Origin: Pseudomonas psychrophila HA-4 | Lineage (GTDB): Bacteria; Pseudomonadota; Gammaproteobacteria; Pseudomonadales; Pseudomonadaceae | Assembly: GCF_000282975.1 (NCBI RefSeq) | Contig: NZ_ALJC01000075.1 | Coordinates: forward strand, 280,371 to 344,370 | Reading direction: 5' to 3' | DNA: 64,000 nt | Part shown: positions 26,903 through 35,534 of the stretch, one piece after another | Position numbering within the stretch: the stretch's first letter is position 1 | How the letters are laid out: each line of letters starts with the position of its first letter | Program-made: the position numbers and the translations under genes | The notes under the pieces: generated by a model | Told to the model about the DNA's origin: nothing | What the model saw: only the letters and a program-made list of their open reading frames with translations | Databases searched by the model: none

Positions 26903-29900
26903 TTAAAGTCGTTCCATTTTCGGTAGCCAAACCCGGATCAGTGAAAACAGTCGATCCAGATCAATCGGTTTCGCCAGGTAATCATTCGAGCCAGCTTGCA
27001 GGCAGCGCTCCTGATCGTCTTTCATCGCCTTGGCCGTGACCGCGATAATCGGCAGCTTGCGCCAGCGCGGGTTCTTGCGAATTTCGACAGTGGCTTCGTA
27101 GCCATCCATCTCGGGCATCATCACGTCCATTAACACCAGATCAATATCTGGCACTTCGTTTAAACGCTCGATTGCCTCTCGCCCGTTTCGCCCAATAACC
27201 ACAATCGCGCCTTTGTGCTCTAGGGCGCTGGTAAGGGCGAAAATATTACGTACATCGTCATCCACCAGCAGTATCTTGCGGCCCTCAAAGACCTTGTCGC
27301 GGCTGCGGGCGGTCTTAAGCATCGTTTGGCGCTCATGGGACAACTGAGATTCAACTTTGTGCAGAAATAATGTCACTTCGTCCAGCAAACGCTCCGGCGA
27401 GCGCGCGCCCTTGATAATGATCGAGCGCGAATACTTGCGCAGTTCAGTCTCTTCATCGCGGGTCAGGTTGCGCCCGGTATAGACGATGACCGGCGGGAAC
27501 GAGCAAATGTCTTCGGTCGACATGCGCTTGAGCAAATCGTTGCCCAGCATGTCTGGCAGTTTGAGGTCGATGATCATGCAGTCGTAAATATTGCTGCGCA
27601 GCAGGTCAAGCGCCTCTTGAGCAAAGCCCACGGCCGTGATTTCAATGTCATCGTCGCCGATCAAGCGGGCAATGCTGTCGCGCTGCAAGTCATCGTCCTC
27701 AACCAACAGGACGCGCTTGACCTTCTGTGTGAGTTTGGCTTCCAGGCGCGCAAAGACTGCCTTGAGCTCTTCACGGGTGGTTGGTTTAACCGCATACCCG
27801 ATGGCGCCCATGTGCATCGCGGCTTCAACTCGGTCTTCAACAGAAATCACATGCACCGGGATGTGCCGGGTCGGCGCCAACGCCTTCAAGCGCTGTAGCA
27901 CCGTCAACCCGGAATGATCGGGCAGGCGCATATCGAGCAAAATGGCATCGGGAATAAACTGCGCAGCCAGACTGAAACCTTCGTCCGCACCATGGGCGAC
28001 CAAGCAGTGATAACCCAACTCATGGGCCAGATCGAAGAGGATGTGCGCAAAGTTGGGCTCATCTTCAATCACCAAAATACAACGCGTAGCGAAAGGGGCT
28101 TTTTCCCGATCATCTGCAAAACGCGGTATAGCCAACGGTGCATCAGGTGGCAGCAATGCGAGCGGCTTGGCTGCAACAGGAGGTGTTGCAGCACTGGCCG
28201 GTAGCGGTGCGTGGGGTTCGGCATCTTCTACAAACTGCTCCGGCACGATTAGGGTAAAGATGCTGCCCTGTCCCGGTACGCTGCTGACGCTGATGGAGCC
28301 CCCGAGCAAGGTCGCCAGATCCCGCGAGATCGACAAGCCAAGCCCGGTTCCGCCATATCGACGATTGGTGGTGCCATCTGCCTGACGGAAGGCTTCGAAA
28401 ATACTTTCCTGTTGTTCGGGCGCAATACCAATCCCAGAATCGGCCACCGTGAACGCTATCGCATTGCCCGGATGACCCGAAACCGTGAGGCTTACCTGGC
28501 CTTTTTCGGTGAACTTGATCGCGTTGGATAGCAGGTTTTTAAGCACCTGCTCCAAACGCTGACTATCGGTATAGATCAAGGATGGGGTGCCTGGCTGCAA
28601 CTCGACATTTAAAGCCAGCGATTTATCGATCGCCAGAGGCTGGAACAGAGCACGTAACCCGTCGATCATGCGCGCCACGCTGGTGTTCGCAGGGCGTACC
28701 TCAAGCTTGCCGGCCTCAACCTTGGAAATGTCCAGAATGTCGTTGATCAAGTTGAGCAAATCATTGCCCGCTGAGTAAATTGACTCGGCAAACTTGACCT
28801 GCTCGCCTGTCAGGTTTTGTTGCGGGTTTTCTGACAGCAGTTTGGCCAAAATCAACGAACTGTTCAGCGGCGTGCGCAGCTCATGGGACATATTGGCGAG
28901 GAATTCAGACTTGTACTTGCTAGAACGCTGTAGCTCTTCGGCACGCTCTTCAAGTTGCACCCGAACCTGATTAAGCTCGCTGTTCTTGCGAGTCATCGCA
29001 TCGCGCTGATCCTCCAGCGCTTCATTGGTCTGCTCAAGCTCCGCCTGTTGGGCCTCAAGGCTAGTCTGCGACTCTTTAAGAACCCGCGACTGCTCTTCAA
29101 GCTCTTCGTTGGCCGTTTTGAGCTCTTCTTGCTGAACTTGCAGCTCTTCATTGAGTTGCTGGGTTTCAGCCAGCACCTCTTGCAAACGTTGGCGATAACG
29201 TGCGGCCTCGATGGAGGTCCCGATGTTGTCGGCAATCAGCTCGAACAACTCAATGTCACGGTCTTCAAGCGGCCTGAGAAAGCCCAGTTCAATCACCCCG
29301 TTAACCCGTTCATCGTCGCTGGTCGGTATCACCAGCACGCTGTTCGGTGCTCCCTCGCCCAACCCAGAGCTGACTTTAAAGAGGTAGTCCGAAGGCACAT
29401 TGTCTAGACGAATCATCTGCTCTTGCTGAGCAGCTTGCCCAACTATGCCTTCGTTATCGTGAATCAACTCATTACGTGCTTCTTGTTCGCGCGAAGCCCC
29501 ATAGCTGGCAATACGTCTTAGCCCCCCGTGGTCCTCACGGACATACATCGCAGCGACCACCGAGCCTAGGTATTGGGCGCAAAACTGCAGGATATTGCGT
29601 CCCAGCATGTTGAGGGTCAGACGACCGAGCACCTGCTCTGCCAGTTCGGTCTGCCCGTTACGCAGCCATGCCTGGCGTTCCAGGTGCTGCGCCGCCTTCA
29701 ACTGCAACTCGAAGTTATGCTGATAACTTTTTGAAAGGCTTATTAAATCCCGTCGCCCCACAAATGCCAAAAAGCCGCTCAAACCTAAGACAAAAAGCAG
29801 ATAGAGCCCGACACAGAAAATCGTCGTGGTGCTGGCCTCTTTGTTGCGGGCAACTCGCAGTTGCTGCTCCAGTTGTATGAAGTCGTCATATTGCTGACGA

Positions 29901-30373
29901 ATTTGGTCAGTGAGGTTCTTGCCACGCCCAGACTGCACCGCTTCACGGTAATCGCCAGCTTGACGGCGCATATCGACCATCGTCTGAGCATACGTCGCCC
30001 ATTCGTTTTGCAAAGCTTCAATACGCTTGAGCCGATCAACCTGTTGCGGGTTATCACTGACCAGAGCTTGCAAACCCTGAAGCTGAGCCATGACTTGCGG
30101 CTTGGCCACTGCATACGGGTCCAGAAAATGCTCGTCACCGGTAATCAAAAAGCCGCGCATGCCCGTTTCTAGATCGACCGTCAGCCTCACCGCATCATTG
30201 GTATTGCTGATCACTCGATCACTGTGCTCAACCCACTTAATAACTGATAGCAAGTAGCTGATCATGACCACAAACAACACGGCACTTAGCACACCGACAG
30301 CCAAGGGCAAGCCAACGTTGCGAGTCAGTAGCTTGCGAAAACTTCGCTCATCAATGGATGCAGGTGAGTTCAT
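26903..30373 (-). CDS. CHASE3-GAF hybrid histidine kinase with three receiver domains
   Basis: A 1156-residue membrane sensor. Membrane segments are at about residues 20-45 and 183-205, enclosing a CHASE3 periplasmic domain (TGMRGFLITGDEHFLDPY motif). A GAF domain spans about 240-395, then a long Gln/Glu/Leu-rich coiled coil at about 396-485. HisKA has the phospho-acceptor His497 in NMSHELRTPLN; the ATPase domain runs to about 712. Three receivers follow, with acceptor residues Asp814 (ILLDMRLPDH), Asp936 (MIIDLKLPDM) and Asp1083 (LMDVMMPEMDG). It heads an operon with cheR, cheB, a receiver-kinase and a lone receiver. The signal is unknown. The coiled coil could be the target of the CheR/CheB pair (inference). 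Confidence 0.93.
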   Translation of the reverse strand: MNSPASIDERSFRKLLTRNVGLPLAVGVLSAVLFVVMISYLLSVIKWVEHSDRVISNTNDAVRLTVDLETGMRGFLITGDEHFLDPYAVAKPQVMAQLQGLQALVSDNPQQVDRLKRIEALQNEWATYAQTMVDMRRQAGDYREAVQSGRGKNLTDQIRQQYDDFIQLEQQLRVARNKEASTTTIFCVGLYLLFVLGLSGFLAFVGRRDLISLSKSYQHNFELQLKAAQHLERQAWLRNGQTELAEQVLGRLTLNMLGRNILQFCAQYLGSVVAAMYVREDHGGLRRIASYGASREQEARNELIHDNEGIVGQAAQQEQMIRLDNVPSDYLFKVSSGLGEGAPNSVLVIPTSDDERVNGVIELGFLRPLEDRDIELFELIADNIGTSIEAARYRQRLQEVLAETQQLNEELQVQQEELKTANEELEEQSRVLKESQTSLEAQQAELEQTNEALEDQRDAMTRKNSELNQVRVQLEERAEELQRSSKYKSEFLANMSHELRTPLNSSLILAKLLSENPQQNLTGEQVKFAESIYSAGNDLLNLINDILDISKVEAGKLEVRPANTSVARMIDGLRALFQPLAIDKSLALNVELQPGTPSLIYTDSQRLEQVLKNLLSNAIKFTEKGQVSLTVSGHPGNAIAFTVADSGIGIAPEQQESIFEAFRQADGTTNRRYGGTGLGLSISRDLATLLGGSISVSSVPGQGSIFTLIVPEQFVEDAEPHAPLPASAATPPVAAKPLALLPPDAPLAIPRFADDREKAPFATRCILVIEDEPNFAHILFDLAHELGYHCLVAHGADEGFSLAAQFIPDAILLDMRLPDHSGLTVLQRLKALAPTRHIPVHVISVEDRVEAAMHMGAIGYAVKPTTREELKAVFARLEAKLTQKVKRVLLVEDDDLQRDSIARLIGDDDIEITAVGFAQEALDLLRSNIYDCMIIDLKLPDMLGNDLLKRMSTEDICSFPPVIVYTGRNLTRDEETELRKYSRSIIIKGARSPERLLDEVTLFLHKVESQLSHERQTMLKTARSRDKVFEGRKILLVDDDVRNIFALTSALEHKGAIVVIGRNGREAIERLNEVPDIDLVLMDVMMPEMDGYEATVEIRKNPRWRKLPIIAVTAKAMKDDQERCLQAGSNDYLAKPIDLDRLFSLIRVWLPKMERL

Positions 30374-30554
30374 ATTTCTGGCCTGTGGACGTCATAAATG
30401 TCTGGAGTTTGAAGGAATCCAGCGCAATAGTTGTATTTTCTTGCACGTAATGAAGATTTTTCTTACAAAAATACGCACACAAAAGTAGCGCAACGCTATC
30501 CTTACCCGCTGGCGCAGGTGTTATTGAGCGCAGGTTTAAATTTTTAGCGAGAGC

Positions 30555-30947
30555 ATGATTATGTCCGCAACACCCTCCACCATCCTTGTGGTCGAAGACG
30601 ATGCCATTGTTCGTATGCTTATCGTTGACGTTCTGGAAGAGCTGGAGTTCAACGTACTTGAAGCCGAAGGCAGCGAACGCGCACTGGAATTGCTTGAAGA
30701 CAAGAGCCAGCGCATTGACCTGCTAATGACTGATGTCGGGTTGCCAGATATGGACGGCCGGGCATTGGCGCAAAAAGCCCGTGAGCTGCATCAACATCTG
30801 CCAATCCTGTTTGCCAGCGGCTACGCCGAAACCCTTGAGGTCGCTGACGGTATGGAAGTCATTGGCAAGCCCTTTTCTATCGATCAACTTCGCGAAAAGG
30901 TAAACAACCTGCTTCGCGCGACGCCCTCTACCGTAGCCGTAAATTGA
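30555..30947 (+). CDS. Single-domain response regulator (CheY-like receiver)
   Basis: A 130-residue receiver-only protein. The start could be the ATG at 30555 or the one at 30561. Acidic residues are in VVEDDAIVR, the acceptor Asp in LLMTDVGLPDMDG (about residue 60), the switch Ser in ILFASGYAE, and the Lys in VIGKPFSID. It is transcribed away from the hybrid kinase operon, about 180 bases from its start, so both may share a regulatory region. It resembles the receiver at 23851-24228 in length and style. It may belong to the same phosphorelay. Confidence 0.87.
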   Translation: MIMSATPSTILVVEDDAIVRMLIVDVLEELEFNVLEAEGSERALELLEDKSQRIDLLMTDVGLPDMDGRALAQKARELHQHLPILFASGYAETLEVADGMEVIGKPFSIDQLREKVNNLLRATPSTVAVN

Positions 30948-30989
30948 CCTTGGGTTTAAAATGCCCACCGTTAATTCATAGGCAAGGCT

Positions 30990-31061
30990 ATGTCCACTCC
31001 CCCTAATGACTGCGTCGTTGTGCCTGTCTGCCGTAAATCTGCAGGTTTTTACTCAGCATGA
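30990..31061 (+). CDS. Possible 23-codon leader ORF coupled to cobE
   Basis: ATG at 30990 opens a 23-codon frame rich in Val, Pro and Cys that ends in a TGA overlapping the cobE ATG (ATGA, 31058-31061). AAGG sits two to six bases before its ATG, which is tight spacing. cobE itself has no clear ribosome site, so translation might reach it through this frame. No homologue is known to me; it may be chance. Confidence 0.25.
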   Translation: MSTPPNDCVVVPVCRKSAGFYSA

Positions 31062-31483
31062 CGCTCACCCGCACAGCGCCAATCCTGGTGATTGGCTTGG
31101 GCTGCCGACGAGGATCTAGCTGCAACGACCTATTGGCACTGATTACCTCTTCACTGACGAGCGCGGGGCTGGTATTAAGCGATGTTCGAGCGCTGGCCAG
31201 CCTTGATATCAAGCAAAACGAGCCGGGACTGATTCAGTTAGCGGCGCATTTAAGCCTACCGTTAGCAGTATTTCGCGCCGATCAACTGATGGCCTATGAG
31301 CCCCGCCTCAGTCACCGTTCGGCCATCGCATTCGAACACTCAGGTTGCTGGGGTGTCGCTGAAAGTGCTGCATTGGCTATGGCCGAACAACTTGGCAATG
31401 AACCTGCACGATTACTGATAACACGACAAAAGTCGTCAGTAGCAACCTTTGCATTGGCTTGCGGCGGGTTAGTAACGCGATAA
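31058..31483 (+). CDS. cobE: Cobalamin biosynthesis protein CobE (CbiG C-terminal family)
   Basis: A 141-residue protein matching the stand-alone CobE/CbiG C-terminal domain: VIGLGCRRGSSCNDLLALI near the N-terminus, ALASLDIKQNEPGLIQLA in the middle, and FEHSGCWGVAESAAL followed by LLITRQKSSVATFALA at the end. In the aerobic cobalamin pathway CobE is associated with early precorrin methylation steps; its exact activity is not settled. It lies 64 bases upstream of cobM, on the same strand. The other cob genes are outside the window. metH, a cobalamin-dependent enzyme, lies nearby but is not in the same operon. Confidence 0.87.
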   Translation: MTLTRTAPILVIGLGCRRGSSCNDLLALITSSLTSAGLVLSDVRALASLDIKQNEPGLIQLAAHLSLPLAVFRADQLMAYEPRLSHRSAIAFEHSGCWGVAESAALAMAEQLGNEPARLLITRQKSSVATFALACGGLVTR

Positions 31484-31547
31484 TCCCTCGCTTCACTATG
31501 AGCGCTTTTCAAGAACCGCTCTAATTAGACTTTTTCCAGAGACTGCC

Positions 31548-32294
31548 ATGACTGTTTACTTCATCGGCGCCGGGCCCGGCGATCCAGAGTTGATTACTGT
31601 CAAAGGTCAGCGCTTGATCCGCAGTTGCCCAGTCATTATTTATGCCGGCTCGTTGGTCCCCACAGCCGTATTGGAAGGCCATCAAGCGGAACAGGTGGTT
31701 AACAGTGCCGAGTTGCACCTTGAGCAAATCATCGAACTGATTAAAAGCGCTGAGGATAAAGGCCAGGACGTTGCCCGCGTGCACTCCGGCGATCCAAGCC
31801 TCTATGGCGCGATTGGCGAACAGATCCGCTGCCTACGTGAGCTAAACATCGCGTTTGAGATCATCCCCGGAGTAACCGCCACCGCGGCTTGCGCGGCCAT
31901 TTTGGGGGCAGAGCTGACCCTGCCAGACATCTCACAAACGGTGATCCTGACCCGTTATGCGGAAAAAACCGTCATGCCTGCGGGTGAGGAACTGGCCAGC
32001 CTCGCGCAGCACAAAGCGACCATGGCAATTCACTTAGGGGTTAAAAACCTTGAAAACATCATTCGCGAACTGACTCCGCATTACGGCAGCGATTGCCCGA
32101 TTGCGGTGATCCATCGCGCTAGCTGGCCGGACCAAGATTGGGTGCAAGGCACGTTGGGGGATATTTTGGAAAAAGTTCAGACCAAGGGTTTCAAGCGTAC
32201 AGCGCTGATTTTGGTGGGTCGGGTGCTGGCCAGTGATACGTTTTCGGAATCATCGCTGTATCACGCCGGGCATGCGCATTTGTATCGGCCTTGA
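31548..32294 (+). CDS. cobM: Precorrin-4 C(11)-methyltransferase CobM
   Basis: A 248-residue tetrapyrrole methylase. The N-terminus MTVYFIGAGPGDPELITVKG is the family signature, and the SAM-binding loop HSGDPSLYGAIGEQ lies near residues 79-92. The substrate-specific segment IPGVTATAACAAILGAELTLP fits CobM/CbiF rather than CobI or CobJ (about 20 residues; seen directly). The enzyme methylates C-11 of precorrin-4 in the corrin ring pathway, in the cytoplasm. The ATG at 31548 follows AGAGAC. A strong bidirectional terminator lies 27 bases after the stop. Confidence 0.93.
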   Translation: MTVYFIGAGPGDPELITVKGQRLIRSCPVIIYAGSLVPTAVLEGHQAEQVVNSAELHLEQIIELIKSAEDKGQDVARVHSGDPSLYGAIGEQIRCLRELNIAFEIIPGVTATAACAAILGAELTLPDISQTVILTRYAEKTVMPAGEELASLAQHKATMAIHLGVKNLENIIRELTPHYGSDCPIAVIHRASWPDQDWVQGTLGDILEKVQTKGFKRTALILVGRVLASDTFSESSLYHAGHAHLYRP

Positions 32295-32320
32295 GCCAGC
32301 TCGCGACAAAGTGCAGGCAT

Positions 32321-32353
32321 AAAAAAACGGTGCTCACGGGGCACCGTTTTTTT
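32321..32353. terminator. Bidirectional intrinsic terminator between cobM and nfuA
   Basis: Perfect 13-bp arms: seven A residues then CGGTGC (32321-32333) pair with GCACCG then seven T residues (32341-32353), with a 7-base loop. The A/T runs on both sides allow it to work for both convergent genes. Confidence 0.95.
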
Positions 32354-32388
32354 ATTCACTGCGCAGTGAACACCCTGTTACTGATGAC

Positions 32389-32973
32389 TCAGTAGTAGGC
32401 GTTTTCTTTCTGCGAGTGGTCGGTCACGTCACGTACACCCTTGAGTTCCGGCACGCGCTCCAGCAGCGTGCGTTCAATGCCTTCGCGCAGTGTCACGTCG
32501 GCCTGACCGCAGCCTTGGCAACCACCACCGAATTTGAGCACGGCGATGCCGTCCTCAACCACTTCGATCAGACTGACCTGACCTCCGTGGCTGGCCAAAC
32601 CGGGGTTGATCTCGGTTTGCAGGTAGTAATTGATGCGCTCGTTAATCGGGCTATCAGCATTGACCATCGGCACTTTTGCGTTGGGCGCCTTGATGGTCAA
32701 CTGACCACCCATGCGATCAGTGGCGTAATCCACAACTGCATCTTCCAGGAACGCTTCGCTGAACGAATCGATCCAGGCCGTAAAGCTTTTTAGGCCGATG
32801 GCAGTATCTTCAGGTTTCACTTCATTCGGCTTGCAGTAGGCTATGCACGTTTCAGCATACTGGGTGCCGGGCTGGGTGATAAAGACGCGGATGCCGATGC
32901 CCGGCGTGTTCTGCTTGGACAGCAGATCAGCCAGGTAATCGTGGGCGGCGTCGGTAATGGTTATGGCGCTCAT
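32389..32973 (-). CDS. nfuA: Fe-S biogenesis protein NfuA
   Basis: A 194-residue protein. The ATG at 32973 ([14 protein letters not shown]) has GAGGAG upstream, so the longer frame starting at 33027 is rejected. Residues 1-95 are the degenerate A-type scaffold domain. Residues about 105-190 are the NifU C-terminal domain with the cluster-binding CxxC in [15 protein letters not shown]. NfuA carries 4Fe-4S clusters to target enzymes, especially under oxidative stress or iron shortage. Length is as usual for gamma-proteobacteria. Confidence 0.95.
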   Translation of the reverse strand: MSAITITDAAHDYLADLLSKQNTPGIGIRVFITQPGTQYAETCIAYCKPNEVKPEDTAIGLKSFTAWIDSFSEAFLEDAVVDYATDRMGGQLTIKAPNAKVPMVNADSPINERINYYLQTEINPGLASHGGQVSLIEVVEDGIAVLKFGGGCQGCGQADVTLREGIERTLLERVPELKGVRDVTDHSQKENAYY

Positions 32974-33083
32974 GGAATCTCCTCGCAGACATGTGGGGCA
33001 GTTTACGCCAATCGGCGCGCCTGACAAAGTCCTAGTATTTTTGTCAGGAAAGCTGCCCTTTCTTATTCAAAATTCCTGGCCCC

Positions 33084-35381
33084 CTACAGGTTTTCGTAGC
33101 GGTTCATGTCCAGAACGCCCGCTTCAACCGGATCGGTTTCGTTGATGTACTGGTTGATGTCATGGAAGTACTGCCAAAACTGCGGGTTGCTGCGCCGAAC
33201 ACCCCAACGCTCGACAATCGTGTCGAAGGCTTGTTGATCCTTGCTCTGCTCCATCGCTTCGACAAACGCCTCAACTTCAGCCGTCGGAATGTTGAACATG
33301 AAGTTCGGGTAACTGCTAAGTACACCCGGGAAAATAGTCAGTGTATCCAGCCCAGGTTGCAGTCGGTACGCCTCGCCGAGCATAAAGGCCACGTTGCTGT
33401 GGGCACGGTTGCGCAACATGCTGTACATCTCACGCTTACCGTTGTTGCCTTCAATGCGCAGCATGGTTGCTTCTGGCAATTGACTGATAACAGCCAACCC
33501 CGCTGCCGGACGCGCAGTTAGGCGGCTCAGCGCTTGTTCGGCGAACTGGAACTCCTGAGCAATAGTGGTCCGCGAGCAATAGGCGCCGGTGCAGCGGTTG
33601 ATCGGATCCGGGTTCGCATTCAGGGTGCCAGCCCGCTCAATCAACTTGAGGGCAAAGTCACGCGTAGGGTTAACCGGGTCTAGGATCATCCCTGTCGGCG
33701 TGCTGGTGTCGATTTTTTGATAGTCCAGCCACAGCTTCAGCTTGCCGCTGTTCTGGTACCAGTCACTGAGGATGCTGGAGCGCGAGTCTGCTGGCATCAG
33801 GCGCAAAAAGTTGGCCTCAGCGCCGTTGCGGATCAAGTCAAAATACAAGCGCGTTTGGGCCTGATGCGAGACGTTGCCGAATACATCAAAATTGACCGCC
33901 AACTGATAGTAGGTGCGCTCCAGCAACGGGAAGTCGAACAGCCACATCGTCTGCGGCACTTCGCCGATCAAGCCCTTGGTCACGCTGGCGCTGTCAAAGT
34001 GTCGAAAAATGGTCAGCAATGCGTTGTCATTGCCCGCCCACAGGGTTGCCCAACTCGGCGGCGGCATATCGGCGTAGGTGTCCTGACGGAGTTTTACGTA
34101 GTCATTGCGCTTGTCGCGAAAGCTGTGCCACAGCGAAAGAATACTGCCGACGTCATCATTCTGCCCCGGCATCGCCAGCAACGGCGTGGCCTCGCCTCGA
34201 TAGGCAGCATCGGTGATATAGCGATCATGCGCAGGCTCCTGGAACAGGGCCCAGAAGTTATCACGAATCACGTCCGTGGCAATTTGCCCACGGCACACCG
34301 GCCCGCGAATAAAGGTGCGTACAAAATACTCGGCGTTATCGAGCATGAACTGGTAGCGCGCGACTGCCGGGATCGCTTCAAACGTTTCAAACGGGTTGGC
34401 ACGGCTGCGCGGCCCGTAACCCGGCAACGAAGTGGCATGCCAGTCGCCGCTATAGAACAGCTGCTTGACGCGCTCCAGCTTTTGCTTGCCCATCGGGTAG
34501 GTGATGTGGGTTTTATGCACGATCACGCCTTGGACCGGCATCAGCCGGTAATAGAACGTGGTGCCCGGATCATCATTCGGACGGCGGGTGGCGATCAGGT
34601 CAATCGGCTGCCCGCTCGGAGTACGCGAACGCACCCACTGGAAGAAATGCCCTGGAACACCGTTATCGAAATAGGTGTGGGCCAGGTACAAGTGTTCGTA
34701 TAACCAACGACCCACCAAGGCCTCAGTTGAGCCCAGACGATTGAGCAGCGCTTCCCATTCAGCTATCTGCGCGGCTTCGCCTGCACTTGGTTTGATGGCG
34801 TTCTGATCAACCGGAGCACCTTGCTTGAGCCAGGTTTGCACGGTTTGGTATTGCGTGTCGGTGAGGCCGGTCACGGCCAGCGGCATGCCTTCCTTGGGGT
34901 GCTTTTGTGCGTAAGCATCGAACTCACCCGGCGCCGGGCAAGCGTTCTCTCTGTTCAGACCCAGGACGATTTCAGCAGGTAACTTGGCATTGGGCGTCAG
35001 TGGGGTGTTATGACCCAGCTCAAGCATCCGTTCCATCAAGGCCGCTTGTGCACCTTGCGCGTCCAGCACTGAATAAAAACCTTTGCGGCGCCATTCAGCA
35101 GGGCCGCTGGCATCGTAGAAAATCCGCGTCGGTTCTACCGCAGTCGTTCGGTCACCTTTATAGACAGGCACTTTACTGGCGCCACGGGTCGTGCCCTCGG
35201 CGCTCCCCAGGTTGAGCTGGCAGGCGGCGTCGTTGCAGGCATGGCAGGCGACGCATTTTTCGGTAAGGATCGGCTGTATATCACGTGTGTAGGATATAGC
35301 CGAACTCGCCAGCGGGGTTTGGCCCAGCGCTGTAGTACACACCACCAGCGTCACGGCGCCGGTGAGTAGGCGAAAAAACAT
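33084..35381 (-). CDS. cti: Fatty acid cis/trans isomerase Cti
   Basis: A 765-residue periplasmic protein. The ATG at 35381 begins a good signal peptide (MFFRLLTGAVTLVVCTTALG) and has AGGA upstream; an in-frame codon at 35456 lies ahead of it. The heme-binding CVACH motif is near residues 44-48, within LTEKCVACHACNDAACQL. In Pseudomonas and Vibrio, Cti converts cis unsaturated fatty acids of membrane phospholipids to trans, stiffening the membrane on exposure to solvents or heat. The enzyme is a cytochrome c-type protein. Single gene, divergent from metH (154 bases between starts). Confidence 0.94.
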   Translation of the reverse strand: MFFRLLTGAVTLVVCTTALGQTPLASSAISYTRDIQPILTEKCVACHACNDAACQLNLGSAEGTTRGASKVPVYKGDRTTAVEPTRIFYDASGPAEWRRKGFYSVLDAQGAQAALMERMLELGHNTPLTPNAKLPAEIVLGLNRENACPAPGEFDAYAQKHPKEGMPLAVTGLTDTQYQTVQTWLKQGAPVDQNAIKPSAGEAAQIAEWEALLNRLGSTEALVGRWLYEHLYLAHTYFDNGVPGHFFQWVRSRTPSGQPIDLIATRRPNDDPGTTFYYRLMPVQGVIVHKTHITYPMGKQKLERVKQLFYSGDWHATSLPGYGPRSRANPFETFEAIPAVARYQFMLDNAEYFVRTFIRGPVCRGQIATDVIRDNFWALFQEPAHDRYITDAAYRGEATPLLAMPGQNDDVGSILSLWHSFRDKRNDYVKLRQDTYADMPPPSWATLWAGNDNALLTIFRHFDSASVTKGLIGEVPQTMWLFDFPLLERTYYQLAVNFDVFGNVSHQAQTRLYFDLIRNGAEANFLRLMPADSRSSILSDWYQNSGKLKLWLDYQKIDTSTPTGMILDPVNPTRDFALKLIERAGTLNANPDPINRCTGAYCSRTTIAQEFQFAEQALSRLTARPAAGLAVISQLPEATMLRIEGNNGKREMYSMLRNRAHSNVAFMLGEAYRLQPGLDTLTIFPGVLSSYPNFMFNIPTAEVEAFVEAMEQSKDQQAFDTIVERWGVRRSNPQFWQYFHDINQYINETDPVEAGVLDMNRYENL

Positions 35382-35534
35382 GTGCCATTGTCCTGATATT
35401 AAAAAATGCCGCGATTCTACCCGTGCTACACGCCTTTCAACATGAGCTGAATTCATGCAAATCTTCCAGCACTCAAATTAGGCGCAGGTTTGTTATGATT
35501 TGCCATCTTTTGCATGGCTCTAACAGGTAGTCCT

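Noticed and set aside
30948..31057. Cobalamin riboswitch ahead of cobE
   Set aside because: About 110 bases with no recognisable B12-box; a full riboswitch would not fit well.
33717..34703. 328-codon plus-strand frame inside cti
   Set aside because: Antisense to a conserved enzyme, composition as expected for a shadow frame.
35461..35534. Cobalamin riboswitch ahead of metH
   Set aside because: The gap is too short and no B12-box-like sequence was seen; only a possible -10 hexamer is present.
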